Positions 17,841 through 26,594 of a DNA stretch of 38,548 nucleotides are shown piece after piece. Numbering within the stretch: the first letter of the stretch is position 1; every line of letters begins with the position of its first letter. The position numbers were made by a program, and so were the translations under genes. The stretch is from the NCBI RefSeq assembly GCF_030525845.1, contig NZ_JAUNDY010000016.1, forward strand, positions 1 through 38,548, written 5' to 3'. Origin of the DNA: Moraxella sp. (GTDB lineage Bacteria > Pseudomonadota > Gammaproteobacteria > Pseudomonadales > Moraxellaceae). A model generated the notes under the pieces. The model ran no database searches. It was not told the DNA's origin and saw only the letters and a list, made by a program, of their open reading frames with translations.

Positions 17841-19835
17841 TTACTCTTTTAAATCAAGTGGCTTATCGTAGGGGACGTTATATAGACGCAGACTCTCTTT
17901 CATCACTTTGGCAAAAACAGGAGCGACTGTCTGCCCTGCGTACTTACCCTTTCTAGGGTCTTCCACCAAAATTACCGCCACAAAACGAGGATTGGTCGCA
18001 GGCACAAACCCTGCAAAAACATTGCGATACTGGTCGCTATAATAGCCTCCTGTTGGCTTAGCACGCCGTGAAGTTCCTGTCTTGCCTGCCACATGGTAGC
18101 CATTAATGGCAGCCTCCATGCCAGTACCCCCTTTTTCAGTAACGCTAATCATCATATTGGTGATGTCTTTGGCGTACTTGGGCTGAATGATTTGTTTGGC
18201 TGGCAATACCGACTCGTTTTTTACCAGTCTTAATTGATTCATCATGCCGTCATTGGCAAGGGCGGCATAAGCCTGAGAAATCTGTGCCAACGTTACCGAT
18301 TGTCCGTAGCCATATGACAATGTCGCTCGGCGAGTAACGTCTTTTTCGGTAGGGATATCCACCCTACCCGATGCTTCTGAGGGGAAATTTAAAGCGGTTT
18401 TTTGACCAAAACCAAACTCTCGTTGCATGTTTGCAATGGCATCATATGGTAAACTAAGAGCAATCTTGGCGGAGGCAACGTTGGAGGATTTTTGAATGAG
18501 TTTTCCCATCGTCATGCGTCCATAATTACCGCCATCTCTGATATTATAGCCCCCAATCCTCATTGAGCCGCCACTGGCATCAATTAATGTACGAGTAGAG
18601 TATTTGCCAGATTCTAGGGCGGCCGCCACCGTAAAGGGTTTCATGACCGAGCCAGGCTCAAAAGTATCTAGCACAGGACGGTTACGCTCACTTGCCCCTT
18701 GTCGCTTGGATAAATCATTGGAATTAAAGGAGGGCCATGATGCCATCGCCAGTACATCGCCTGTTTTTGCATCCACAATCATGCCTGAACTAGACCGTGC
18801 AGACTGTACTCGCCCCAATTCTTCTAGACCTTTATATAAAATATATTGCAATCGTGAATCAATGGTCAGATGAATGTCTTTACCCTCTACTTTTGGGGAT
18901 AATTCCTTGATTTCGCCAATTGCACCTTTGACGGCACGCAAGGTTAGTACTTGACCATTTTGCCCTGCCAACACCGAATTGTATTTTAATTCAATACCAG
19001 CACGCCCGCCATATGTCGAAGCCTCATCTTGTGAGTAACCCATATACCCCAAAATCTGTGCCATAGACTCTGGTTGTAGATAATAACGCTTATCGACGCT
19101 TTCCTTGAATACACCTTTAAAATTCAACGCAGTAACGGCATGAGTCGCCTCAGGAGCTACTTTATTTAAAAGCACCAATCGCTTTGAACCTGCCCCATGC
19201 GGCAGAGCATTTTGGACACTCTCTGGGTCATCCAAGTCCACATCAAGTTTAATATTTACTGCTCGCTCTAAGGTTTCACGTGAAACACCGCTGGCATCTG
19301 CCAACTTTGCCAAATCAAGCTCATTTAATTCACGTTCATAAGCCTCACGGCTTGCCTCACTCTTGGCGTTTTTGGCTTTCTTTTTTAGATCATAATATAC
19401 TTGTGCATAGTCATAAGGACTAAAAATCACAGTGGTTAGAGGAGCGTTAGCTGCCAATGGAATGCCATTTGTGTCATAGATGATGCCGCGATGAGCCACG
19501 AGGGGTTTTTTGGCGGTAATGAGCTTATTGCCTTGTGCGATATAATAATCCGATTTGATGACTTGCAACCAATAAGCTCTGGCAAATAACACCACCGCAA
19601 AAAACGCCATAATCGCCCAAATCGCACGATAGCGGTTGATGTCTTGAAGCCCACCCAACAAAGACACGCCAGAGCCTTTTTTGGGTTTGCCTGTATTGGT
19701 CTGGGTAGATTGGCGTTTTACCGCCCCTTCTTTGCTTGTTTTTTTACCCAAACTGCCAATTTTATTGAGTTTTTCTGCAATGTCTTTATTTGAGGCTTTG
19801 TCATTTGGGACTTGGTTTTTGGTTTTGTTATTCAT
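17841..19835 (-). CDS. ftsI: Septal peptidoglycan transpeptidase FtsI (PBP3)
   Basis: FtsI/PBP3 (664 aa) cross-links septal peptidoglycan. Order: a long, basic cytoplasmic N-terminus (about 1-68), one membrane segment (about 70-88), a non-catalytic pedestal domain, and the transpeptidase domain with S396-V-M-K, S450-S-N and K585-T-G. The cytoplasmic tail is longer than the ~20-40 residues common in enterics. The ATG at 19835 has GGGGGG five bases upstream and overlaps the ftsL end by 8 bases; an in-frame GTG four codons earlier is possible. Confidence 0.96.
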   Translation of the reverse strand: MNNKTKNQVPNDKASNKDIAEKLNKIGSLGKKTSKEGAVKRQSTQTNTGKPKKGSGVSLLGGLQDINRYRAIWAIMAFFAVVLFARAYWLQVIKSDYYIAQGNKLITAKKPLVAHRGIIYDTNGIPLAANAPLTTVIFSPYDYAQVYYDLKKKAKNAKSEASREAYERELNELDLAKLADASGVSRETLERAVNIKLDVDLDDPESVQNALPHGAGSKRLVLLNKVAPEATHAVTALNFKGVFKESVDKRYYLQPESMAQILGYMGYSQDEASTYGGRAGIELKYNSVLAGQNGQVLTLRAVKGAIGEIKELSPKVEGKDIHLTIDSRLQYILYKGLEELGRVQSARSSSGMIVDAKTGDVLAMASWPSFNSNDLSKRQGASERNRPVLDTFEPGSVMKPFTVAAALESGKYSTRTLIDASGGSMRIGGYNIRDGGNYGRMTMGKLIQKSSNVASAKIALSLPYDAIANMQREFGFGQKTALNFPSEASGRVDIPTEKDVTRRATLSYGYGQSVTLAQISQAYAALANDGMMNQLRLVKNESVLPAKQIIQPKYAKDITNMMISVTEKGGTGMEAAINGYHVAGKTGTSRRAKPTGGYYSDQYRNVFAGFVPATNPRFVAVILVEDPRKGKYAGQTVAPVFAKVMKESLRLYNVPYDKPLDLKE

Positions 19836-20208
19836 GTAGCCCCCCACTTAATTGCTTGATGCTGGTGTCATTATCCATGCTAACAGGCTCGCCCATAATC
19901 TGCTCCTTGACACTCGGGTAATACATGGCAAGCTCCCCAACAGCACGCTGTGCCACCTGCGGTGTTGCACTAAATGTCTGCTGTTCGATAAGCAGACGAC
20001 TCTCCTCAATTTGTAGCTCCGTCATTGCTTGTTTTAGACGAACCAACTCTTGATAGGTTTGGTGGCGTTTTTGAGTTTGAATGACAATCATGACACCCGT
20101 CATTAGGATGGCAAGTAACAACGCACCGACAATCAGCCGATACAGACCCAATAAACCAACCTGCTCTGTGGTGTATTCTTGTAACTGCGTGTCGGTGCGA
20201 TGATTCAT
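19828..20208 (-). CDS. ftsL: Cell division protein FtsL
   Basis: A 126-aa bitopic protein: short cytoplasmic tail, membrane segment (about 22-44, LYRLIVGALLLAILMTGVMIV), then a periplasmic coiled coil (TYQELVRLKQAMTELQIEESRLL) and the RVAQRAV-like AQRAVGELAMYYPS segment. This matches FtsL, partner of FtsB/FtsQ in divisome activation. ATG at 20208 is chosen though it lacks a clear ribosome-binding site; an in-frame TTG at 20241 with GGCGGA upstream is an alternative. Position between rsmH and ftsI is standard. Confidence 0.88.
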   Translation of the reverse strand: MNHRTDTQLQEYTTEQVGLLGLYRLIVGALLLAILMTGVMIVIQTQKRHQTYQELVRLKQAMTELQIEESRLLIEQQTFSATPQVAQRAVGELAMYYPSVKEQIMGEPVSMDNDTSIKQLSGGLHE

Positions 20209-20282
20209 GATATTATTATAAGTAATGATTAAATGGTGCAAAATCCGCCAAGTACCTCAAATGCCTCAACAAGTCCACATGC

Positions 20283-21245
20283 TTAGACTGGCGTAGCATT
20301 TCGCCTTGCCCCACGCAAATAAGCACTTCTGGCTCGTGGATTGGTGCGTACTTCCTCATCGCTGGGTGCAATGCGATAAGGCTTTTCAAAATATTTTTCT
20401 CGCTTGGGAGGCATGAGTAAAGTTTCATCGCCCTCCCATCTGCCTTTGCTGTGATTATTTAAAAATTGCTTAATGATACGATCTTCTAATGAATGAAAGC
20501 TAATCAGAGCAAGCTGTCCGTCCGCTTTTAATGCAGTCAATGTCTGATGTAAAAAATCTTTAACATCGCCCAATTCATTATTAATAAAAATCCGCATCGC
20601 CTGAAAACTCTGTGTGGCGGGGTGTTTACCCTTTTGCCAAGCGGGGTGAGCCTCTTTGATGATTTTGGCAAGCTCTAAGGTGGAATTGTAACTTTCCATC
20701 GCCTTAATCGCTTTGGCAATTCTACGGCTATGACGCTCTTCACCATATTCATACAAGACATTGGCGAGCGTCTCCTCGTCTACCTCTGCCAACCATTGCC
20801 CCACGCTTTGCCCACGACTGGTATCCATACGCATGTCCACTACCCCATCTCGCATGAAACTAAACCCACGAGAACCATCATCGAGCTGAGGACTGGACAC
20901 CCCTAAATCCGCCATGATACCGTCCACATGAGGAATGCTTAGTTTTTCTAAATGATAATTGAGCTTGGCAAAACTGTCATGCACCACCATCACACGCTTG
21001 TCATTTTTGGCTAAATCTTTGGCAACTGCTATCGCCTCTGGGTCTTTGTCAAAAACGATGAGCATGCTGTTCTCGCTCAAATGTTCAAGCAGTAGGCGGC
21101 TATGACCCCCTCGCCCAAATGTCGCATCAACGTACACGCCTGTTTTGGGCGAAATGTCAGACAAATCACGCTCACCCAACAACTGTGCTACGGTTTGGGT
21201 TAAAAGTACTGTCTGATGCTGAAATTGAGCTTTGGTGTCAGTCAT
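20283..21245 (-). CDS. rsmH: 16S rRNA m4C1402 methyltransferase RsmH (MraW)
   Basis: RsmH (320 aa) N4-methylates C1402 of 16S rRNA with S-adenosylmethionine. Signatures are HQTVLLTQTVAQLL at the N-terminus, the SAM loop YVDATFGRGGHSRLLLE, ADLGVSSPQLDDGSRGFSF and the C-terminal FHSLEDRIIKQFL. It is the first gene of the local dcw cluster; no mraZ lies upstream. The FKBP gene's terminator (21266-21300) stands directly before it, so a dcw promoter must lie within or near that terminator, or transcription reads through. Confidence 0.96.
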   Translation of the reverse strand: MTDTKAQFQHQTVLLTQTVAQLLGERDLSDISPKTGVYVDATFGRGGHSRLLLEHLSENSMLIVFDKDPEAIAVAKDLAKNDKRVMVVHDSFAKLNYHLEKLSIPHVDGIMADLGVSSPQLDDGSRGFSFMRDGVVDMRMDTSRGQSVGQWLAEVDEETLANVLYEYGEERHSRRIAKAIKAMESYNSTLELAKIIKEAHPAWQKGKHPATQSFQAMRIFINNELGDVKDFLHQTLTALKADGQLALISFHSLEDRIIKQFLNNHSKGRWEGDETLLMPPKREKYFEKPYRIAPSDEEVRTNPRARSAYLRGARRNATPV

Positions 21246-21265
21246 GTTTCTTTATCAATTAATAA

Positions 21266-21300
21266 GCAACAAAAACCAAGAGCGACACGCACTTGGTTTT
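21266..21300 (-). terminator. Terminator between the FKBP lipoprotein gene and rsmH
   Basis: AAAACCAAG and CTTGGTTTT (plus-strand arms 21272-21280 and 21292-21300) form a 9-bp stem with an 11-base loop; on the minus strand it is followed by TTGTT. A further inverted repeat, CGATGAG/CTCATCG, lies between it and the end of the FKBP gene. Confidence 0.7.
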
Positions 21301-21338
21301 GACGGGCGATGAGTGCCAATGACGCTCATCGGCGTGTG

Positions 21339-22169
21339 TTATTTTTTATCTTCTTTGGCTTGGGCTTCTTCCATTTGCTTCATCAGCTCTGCCATCTGAG
21401 CTTCTGCTTTGGCTTGGGCTTCTGCCATGGACTTTTTGGCGGTTTCTTCGTCAAGTAACTCAACCGTAAAAATCAGCACACTATTTGGTCCAATCTCAGG
21501 AATGTCTGCCTCGCCATAACCCAATTCTGCTGGCATATACAGCTCGTACTTACTGCCTGCTGGCATAAGCTGAATGCCCTCAGTAAAACCTGGAATCATC
21601 TGAGATAAATCAAACTGGGCTGGCTCGCCACGCTCATAAGAGCTGTCGAACACTTTACCGTCGATGGTTTTACCCTCATAATTTACCACCACCACATCAG
21701 TTGCTTTTGGCTTGGCACCAGTACCCTCTGTGATGACTTTATATTGTAGTCCTGATGGTGTACTCTTGACACCCTCTTTGGCGGCATTTTCGGCTAAAAA
21801 TTTTGCACCTGCTTCTTTATTAGATTGGGCTTTGGCTTCTGCTTCTTTGGTGGCTTCTTCATCTTTGCGTTTTTGGTATTCTTCAAAAATGGCACGAGCC
21901 TGCTCATCGGTAAATTTACTGTCTTTACCCTCAAAACCCTCAGCCAACGCAGCGGCGATGATTTTTGGATTAATGTCAGCATCCATAGATTTTAGGTTTC
22001 TGCCTGCATCATGACCCAAAATATAGCTGATTTTGTCCATTTCGGAGCTTTTATCGCTGATGCTTGACGTGCTGGCATTGCTTGTTTTTTCGCCACCGTT
22101 ACAACCAGTCAAAGCAAGAATTGATGCCATCAAGGCAGTCATTAAAAAGGCGGTGCGTGAATGTTTCAT
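21339..22169 (-). CDS. FKBP-type peptidyl-prolyl isomerase lipoprotein
   Basis: A 276-aa FKBP-type isomerase of the Mip/FkpA kind that assists folding in the envelope. The signal peptide ends in a lipobox LTGC (lipidated Cys about residue 23). An FKBP_N dimerisation helix region (MDKISYILGHDAGRNLKS) and long charged helix precede the FKBP domain (VVVVNYEGKTIDGKVFDSSY, IPGFTEGIQLMPAGSKYELYMP, LGYGEADIP). After the domain comes an unusual Ala/Glu/Lys-rich helical tail of about 35 residues ending KEDKK. ATG at 22169 has AGAGA upstream; a longer in-frame reading lacks a proper signal peptide start. Confidence 0.93.
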   Translation of the reverse strand: MKHSRTAFLMTALMASILALTGCNGGEKTSNASTSSISDKSSEMDKISYILGHDAGRNLKSMDADINPKIIAAALAEGFEGKDSKFTDEQARAIFEEYQKRKDEEATKEAEAKAQSNKEAGAKFLAENAAKEGVKSTPSGLQYKVITEGTGAKPKATDVVVVNYEGKTIDGKVFDSSYERGEPAQFDLSQMIPGFTEGIQLMPAGSKYELYMPAELGYGEADIPEIGPNSVLIFTVELLDEETAKKSMAEAQAKAEAQMAELMKQMEEAQAKEDKK

Positions 22170-22384
22170 TAAGATATCTCTTTTAATAAGTGTGAAAACC
22201 ATGCTAATTTTGATAATTTAACTAAATCCAAAATCACATGGCGAAAATACGCCATATCATACCAAAAAATCACAAAAATCGCCATTGCCATTTTTCAAAA
22301 CTTTAACGATTCGGCATATTTTAAGTATGATTATTGTTAATTTATCTGTCTGTTGGTATTTTATGGAGCATTTGTCAGGCAAAT

Positions 22385-23221
22385 TCATCGTGATAACTTT
22401 TGGCGAAACACTTCCCATAGCACCATGCCTGTCGCTACCGAGACATTTAGGCTCTGGGGACGGTCAGGATTATCTATCATCGGGATATAAACGAGCGTAT
22501 CACACAGCTCGGCGGTCAGCCGTCTCATGCCGTCCCCCTCTGAGCCCATCACAATCGCCACTTTGCCGCCAAAATCACACGCCTGCAAGGGCTTGGCGGT
22601 TTCATCAAGGGCTGTACCAAAGACAAACACGCCTGCTGTTTTTAGCTTTTCAAGCGTTCTGGCTAAGTTGGTTACCGCCACCACAGGCACACTTTCCGCC
22701 CCACCTACCGAGACTTTGGCAACGGTGGGGGTCAGCCCCACGCTTTGATGGCGTGGCACGATGACGGCTGTTACACCCATTGCACTTGCTGTACGCAAAC
22801 ACGCCCCGAAGTTGTGCGGGTCAGTGATTTGGTCAAGGATTAAAAACACCGCACCCGCCTGCCCTGCCAAGTCATCAAGCACGCCCTCATCACTCATCGC
22901 ACGCAGGCGGGCGGATAGAACCACGCCTTGATGTTGGGTGCTACCACAAAGCTCGGTTAGGCTGTCTTTTTGGGCGGTTTGTACCGACACGCCAAGACTT
23001 TGGGCAAGGGCGATGATGTCAGCGTGGTCTTGGTTTTGGTGGTTGTCATAGCTTTGGACAAATAGGGCTTTGGCGTCCATTGGGCGGGTGTTTAAAATCG
23101 CCTTGATGGCGTGAATGCCATAAAAATGGGGCGTGGCGGGTTTTTTCTTATCGGCTTTGTCAAATTTTTTATCAAATTTATCAAAGGATTTTTTGTCTTT
23201 TTTAATGGGTTTTTGGGTCAT
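22385..23221 (-). CDS. rlmB: 23S rRNA 2'-O-ribose methyltransferase RlmB (Gm2251)
   Basis: RlmB/TrmH-family SPOUT methyltransferase (278 aa) that methylates G2251 of 23S rRNA. After a lysine-rich N-terminal extension (about 1-28) come the substrate-binding domain (HFYGIHAIKAIL) and the three SPOUT motifs: LDQITDPHNFGACLRTA, VAIVMGSEGDGMRRL and IPMIDNPDRPQSLNVSVA. The lysine-rich leader is not typical of the enteric protein (~243 aa). Upstream is the palindromic repeat region 23261-23458. Confidence 0.94.
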   Translation of the reverse strand: MTQKPIKKDKKSFDKFDKKFDKADKKKPATPHFYGIHAIKAILNTRPMDAKALFVQSYDNHQNQDHADIIALAQSLGVSVQTAQKDSLTELCGSTQHQGVVLSARLRAMSDEGVLDDLAGQAGAVFLILDQITDPHNFGACLRTASAMGVTAVIVPRHQSVGLTPTVAKVSVGGAESVPVVAVTNLARTLEKLKTAGVFVFGTALDETAKPLQACDFGGKVAIVMGSEGDGMRRLTAELCDTLVYIPMIDNPDRPQSLNVSVATGMVLWEVFRQKLSR

Positions 23222-23260
23222 TGTTTTTTTCCAAAAGAGATAAATAGTATTATGGGGACT

Positions 23261-23458
23261 TGTAGGGGCAAATCATATTTGCCCTATTAGGCTTCCTGAA
23301 AAACCCAAAAACAAGGAAAACCGCTCAAAGTGAGCTTGGGAAACCTAACGGTTTTCCGCCACCCGCAGACATGGCTCAGGGCGAACGGAAAACCTAGTTT
23401 TACAGGAAGTCTATTGTTAAAATAATAGATTTTTGGACGAATGTCATTCGCCCCTACA
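23261..23458. repeat. Nested palindromic repeat element
   Basis: About 198 bases of nested inverted repeats. Outer arms: TGTAGGGGCAAAT (23261-23273) versus ATTCGCCCCTACA (23446-23458), 12 of 13 paired. Each outer arm is itself a small hairpin (GGGCAAAT-CAT-ATTTGCCC on the left, GGACGAAT-GTC-ATTCGCC on the right). Inside is a second inverted pair of 16 bases (23290-23305 and 23396-23411, 14 of 16 paired, core CTTCCTG/CAGGAAG), and inside that GGAAAACCG/CGGTTTTCC. CTATT flanks the inner element on both sides, a possible short target duplication. It looks like a small non-autonomous or extragenic palindromic element. Confidence 0.75.
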
Positions 23459-23705
23459 CTTCGCTATTTTTGCCATATTTTTCACGCACCTTTTGAGCGA
23501 CCAAAGTTTTGATATTTTGGCTTAATGTGCCATCTTCGCTTTCGGCGTAGCGACCAAATAAATCCTTGCCATATTCCCACGCCAAATTTTCATCAGGCTC
23601 ATTAGGAATTAGGCTTTGGACATATTGGCTCACGCTTAAATCTTGGGCGTGGGCTTTGGCGATGATGGCTTGTTCAACGCTGGGCGGTAGGTCTAAAACG
23701 AGCAT
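23454..23705 (-). CDS. Orphan FitA/StbC-like antitoxin-type protein
   Basis: An 83-aa protein beginning MLVLDLPPSVEQAIIAKA with LSVSQYVQSLI, a ribbon-helix-helix-like N-terminus similar to the decayed antitoxin at 8914. The C-terminal part (KDLFGRYAESEDGTLSQNIK, then VREKYGKN) matches small antitoxin-like proteins of plasmid-stability type. No toxin gene lies beside it, so it is an orphan, perhaps acting as a repressor or anti-addiction relic. Its TAG stop (23454-23456) lies within the right arm of the palindromic repeat, so the element may have replaced the original 3' end. Start at 23705 is set by homology. Confidence 0.65.
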   Translation of the reverse strand: MLVLDLPPSVEQAIIAKAHAQDLSVSQYVQSLIPNEPDENLAWEYGKDLFGRYAESEDGTLSQNIKTLVAQKVREKYGKNSEV

Positions 23706-23766
23706 AATTTTTTCCAAAAAGATTTGTTTCATTATAACAAAATTTTTACCAAAGCGTTCATTATCC

Positions 23767-23793
23767 CTTGAAATTTCCCCCAAGCCCCCTTAT
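23767..23793 (+). promoter_or_regulatory. Sigma-32-like heat-shock promoter of grpE
   Basis: CTTGAAA (23767-23773) and CCCCTTAT (23786-23793) with a 12-base spacer closely match the heat-shock consensus CTTGAAA-N11-16-CCCCATNT (one mismatch in the defined bases). Predicted start about 23800, just upstream of grpE's TTGGAG site. Confidence 0.75.
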
Positions 23794-23826
23794 CAATAGG
23801 GAAATTAAACATCTTTGGAGAATCCT

Positions 23827-24351
23827 ATGAGCGAGCAAGAAACCCCCCAAACCAACACCACCTCAGAGCAAGAAGTAAACCAAGAGGTCAGCGAGCTACA
23901 AGTCCTCATCGCCCAAATTGAAGCCCTACAAGCCGAAGTCAAGGAGGCAAAAGAGGCTGCCGCTCGTGCCAATGCCGAAAGCTACAACGCACAGCGTAGA
24001 ATGGAGCAAGAAACTGATAAGGCGAAAAAATTCGCCCTACAAAAGTTTGCCAAAGAACTTCTTGATGTGGTGGACAACTTAGAGCGAGGCTTGGAGGCAA
24101 GCGAGAAAGCAGGGGCGGACGAGAGTGTACTTGAAGGACTTCGCCTAACGCACAAATCCTTGCTTGGCACGCTTGAAAAAAATGGCGTGGTTGCCGTGGG
24201 CGAGGTAGGCGAGGCATTCAACCCTGAGCTACACGAGGCGGTGGGCGTTTTCCCTGATGCCGATAAAGATGTTATCGGTCAAGTCCTACAAAAAGGCTAT
24301 ACCCTAAATGAACGCTCTATCCGCCCTGCGATGGTGCTGGTGGGGGCGTGA
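23827..24351 (+). CDS. grpE: Nucleotide exchange factor GrpE
   Basis: GrpE (174 aa) releases ADP from DnaK. Layout: acidic, Gln/Glu-rich disordered N-terminus, a long dimeric coiled coil (about 25-85, EVKEAKEAAARANAESYNAQ) and the beta-wing domain with GVVAVGEVGEAFNPELHEAV and GYTLNERSIRPAMV. ATG at 23827 follows TTGGAG; an upstream in-frame TTG overlaps that site and is rejected. A heat-shock promoter precedes it, and a palindromic repeat/terminator separates it from dnaK. Confidence 0.96.
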   Translation: MSEQETPQTNTTSEQEVNQEVSELQVLIAQIEALQAEVKEAKEAAARANAESYNAQRRMEQETDKAKKFALQKFAKELLDVVDNLERGLEASEKAGADESVLEGLRLTHKSLLGTLEKNGVVAVGEVGEAFNPELHEAVGVFPDADKDVIGQVLQKGYTLNERSIRPAMVLVGA

Positions 24352-24355
24352 TTTT

Positions 24356-24438
24356 TGGTTTTCCGTTCACCCTAAGCCAAGTCGAAGGGTGAAAGAAAAC
24401 CGTTCAATGGCTTGACAAGCTCACCACGAACGGTTTTT
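24356..24438 (+). repeat. Palindromic repeat that doubles as grpE terminator
   Basis: Two adjoining hairpins directly after grpE. The first pairs TTCACCCT with AGGGTGAA around AAGCCAAGTCGA (24366-24393). The second pairs AAAACCGTTC (24396-24405) with GAACGGTTTT (24428-24437) and runs into a T tract, so it can terminate transcription. The bases GGTTTTCCGTTC and CTCACC...GAACGG are related to the GCTCAGGGCGAACGGAAAACC segment of the 23261-23458 element, so both belong to one dispersed repeat family. Confidence 0.75.
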
Positions 24439-24524
24439 TAAAAAACTGTGGATTTATCCAATATTTTCAAGGCATTAACACAAAATTTTAACAAAATAAA
24501 TTTTAAAATTTTTAAAAAATTTCC

Positions 24525-24531
24525 CTTGAAA
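24525..24531 (+). promoter_or_regulatory. Heat-shock type -35 element upstream of dnaK
   Basis: CTTGAAA, in the context CCCTTGAAA identical to the grpE promoter, lies about 95 bases before dnaK. A matching CCCCATNT -10 box is not evident; TTGAAA-N17-ATTATA is only a poor sigma-70 fit. dnaK is probably heat-inducible from here. Confidence 0.5.
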
Positions 24532-24623
24532 ATCCAAATTTGACACAAATTATACCAGACAAGTTTGGCAAAGATGTTTTGTATCTTGCCAAAAACATCA
24601 ACTTAAATAATCGGAGAAAAACT

Positions 24624-26534
24624 ATGGGTAAAGTCATTGGTATTGACTTAGGTACAACCAACTCTTGTGTGGCAGTACTTGAAAATGGCAACGTCAAAGT
24701 CATTGAAAACGCAGAAGGTGCTAGAACCACGCCGTCTATCGTGGCATTCAAAGATGGCGAGACTTTGGTTGGTCAAGCCGCCAAACGCCAAGCGGTAACT
24801 AACCCTCAAAACACCTTATTTGCCGTAAAACGCCTTATCGGTCGCCGTTATGATGAACAAGCAGTACAAAAAGACATCGGTCTTGTGCCTTACAAAATCG
24901 TCAAAGCCGACAATGGCGATGCGTGGGTAGAAGTGAACGGCAAAAAACAAGCCCCACCACAAATCTCAGCCGAAGTTTTGAAAAAAATGAAAAAGACTGC
25001 TGAGGACTACTTGGGCGAGCCTGTTACTGAAGCGGTAGTAACCGTTCCTGCTTACTTTAACGACAGCCAACGCCAAGCCACCAAAGATGCAGGTCGTATT
25101 GCAGGGCTTGATGTCAAGCGTATCATCAACGAGCCTACCGCTGCCGCCCTTGCCTTTGGTATGGACAAAAAAGAAGGCGACCGCACGATTGCGGTGTATG
25201 ACTTGGGTGGTGGTACTTTTGACGTGTCCATCATTGAGATTGCGGACGTAGATGGTGAACAGCAATTTGAAGTATTATCCACCAACGGTGATACTTTCTT
25301 GGGCGGTGAGGACTTTGACATTGCACTCATTGACTACTTGGTGGACGAGTTCAAAAAAGAACAAAACGTCAATCTTAAAGGCGACCCACTTGCCATGCAA
25401 CGCCTAAAAGAAGCAGGCGAGAAAGCCAAGATTGAGCTGTCATCTGCTACCAGCACCGAAGTGAACTTGCCTTATATCACGGCAGATGCCACAGGTCCTA
25501 AGCACCTTGTGATTACCATTACTCGTGCCAAACTAGAAAGCCTAACCGAAGAGCTGGTGGCTCGTACCATTGCTCCTTGTAAGATTGCGTTGGAGGATGC
25601 TGGTTTATCAGCAAGCGACATTGATGATGTTATTCTAGTCGGTGGTCAAAGCCGTATGCCTCTTGTCCAACAAAAGGTACAAGAATTCTTTGGCAAAGAG
25701 CCTCGTAAAGATGTAAACCCTGATGAAGCAGTAGCCATCGGTGCAGCGATTCAAGGTGCGGTATTGGCAGGTGACAAAAAAGACGTGCTACTACTTGATG
25801 TAACGCCTTTAACTTTGGGTATTGAGACGATGGGTGGTGTGATGACCCCAATCATCGAAAAGAACACCATGATTCCTACCAAAAAATCACAAGTGTTCTC
25901 AACCGCTGCCGACAACCAACCTGCGGTATCTATCCAAGTGTATCAAGGCGAGCGTAAGATTGCCAACCAAAACAAACTTTTGGGCAACTTTGACCTAACC
26001 GACATTCCACCAGCACCACGTGGCGTGCCACAGATTGAAGTGACCTTTGACATCAACGCAGATGGTATCATGAATATCTCCGCCAAAGACAAAGGCACAG
26101 GCAAATCACAATCTATCCAAATCAAAGCGGATAGCGGTCTGTCTGACGAAGAAATCGAGCAAATGGTGCGTGATGCGGAGGCAAATGCCGAAGCGGATAA
26201 GAAGTTTGCTGAACTTGCCAATGCTCGTAACGAGGCAGACGGTCGTATCAGTGCGGTGCAAAAAGCCCTAAAAGAAAATGGCGATAAAGCTACTGATGAT
26301 GAGAAAAAAGCGGTTGAGACTGCGATTAGTGAGCTAGAACTTGCGACCAAAGAAGATGACGTGGACGCAATCAAAGCCAAGCTAGAAGCGCTTGATAATG
26401 CTTTCTTGCCAATCGGTGCGAAGATTTATAGCCAAGAGCAAGGCGGTGCAGGTGCTGAGCAAGCCCAGCCACAAAGCCAACCCAAAGATGATGGCGTGGT
26501 AGATGCTGAGTTTACCGAGGTTAAGGATAAATAA
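24624..26534 (+). CDS. dnaK: Chaperone protein DnaK (Hsp70)
   Basis: DnaK (636 aa) is the ATP-dependent Hsp70 chaperone working with GrpE and DnaJ. The ATPase domain (about 1-385) shows [34 protein letters not shown] and [13 protein letters not shown]; the interdomain linker [13 protein letters not shown] and substrate domain follow; the C-terminus ends in the conserved [12 protein letters not shown] at 24624 with GGAG upstream is chosen over a longer in-frame reading because [13 protein letters not shown] matches DnaK N-termini. dnaJ does not follow; the next genes are a convergent R-M cassette. Confidence 0.98.
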   Translation: MGKVIGIDLGTTNSCVAVLENGNVKVIENAEGARTTPSIVAFKDGETLVGQAAKRQAVTNPQNTLFAVKRLIGRRYDEQAVQKDIGLVPYKIVKADNGDAWVEVNGKKQAPPQISAEVLKKMKKTAEDYLGEPVTEAVVTVPAYFNDSQRQATKDAGRIAGLDVKRIINEPTAAALAFGMDKKEGDRTIAVYDLGGGTFDVSIIEIADVDGEQQFEVLSTNGDTFLGGEDFDIALIDYLVDEFKKEQNVNLKGDPLAMQRLKEAGEKAKIELSSATSTEVNLPYITADATGPKHLVITITRAKLESLTEELVARTIAPCKIALEDAGLSASDIDDVILVGGQSRMPLVQQKVQEFFGKEPRKDVNPDEAVAIGAAIQGAVLAGDKKDVLLLDVTPLTLGIETMGGVMTPIIEKNTMIPTKKSQVFSTAADNQPAVSIQVYQGERKIANQNKLLGNFDLTDIPPAPRGVPQIEVTFDINADGIMNISAKDKGTGKSQSIQIKADSGLSDEEIEQMVRDAEANAEADKKFAELANARNEADGRISAVQKALKENGDKATDDEKKAVETAISELELATKEDDVDAIKAKLEALDNAFLPIGAKIYSQEQGGAGAEQAQPQSQPKDDGVVDAEFTEVKDK

Positions 26535-26559
26535 TCTTTGTCTTTAAGGTAAAGAAAAT

Positions 26560-26594
26560 AAGCTCTCAATGAAAATTGGGGGCTTGTTTTTATA
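26560..26594 (+). terminator. Terminator of dnaK
   Basis: AAGCTCTCAAT (26560-26570) pairs with ATTGGGGGCTT (26575-26585), with two G-T pairs and a GAAA tetraloop, followed by TGTTTTTAT. The stop codon of the convergent endonuclease gene lies within this T tract. Confidence 0.8.

Noticed and set aside
22238-22255. ATGGCG/CGCCAT hairpin upstream of the FKBP gene as a riboswitch or operator
   Set aside because: Only a 6-bp stem with no further conserved structure or known motif.
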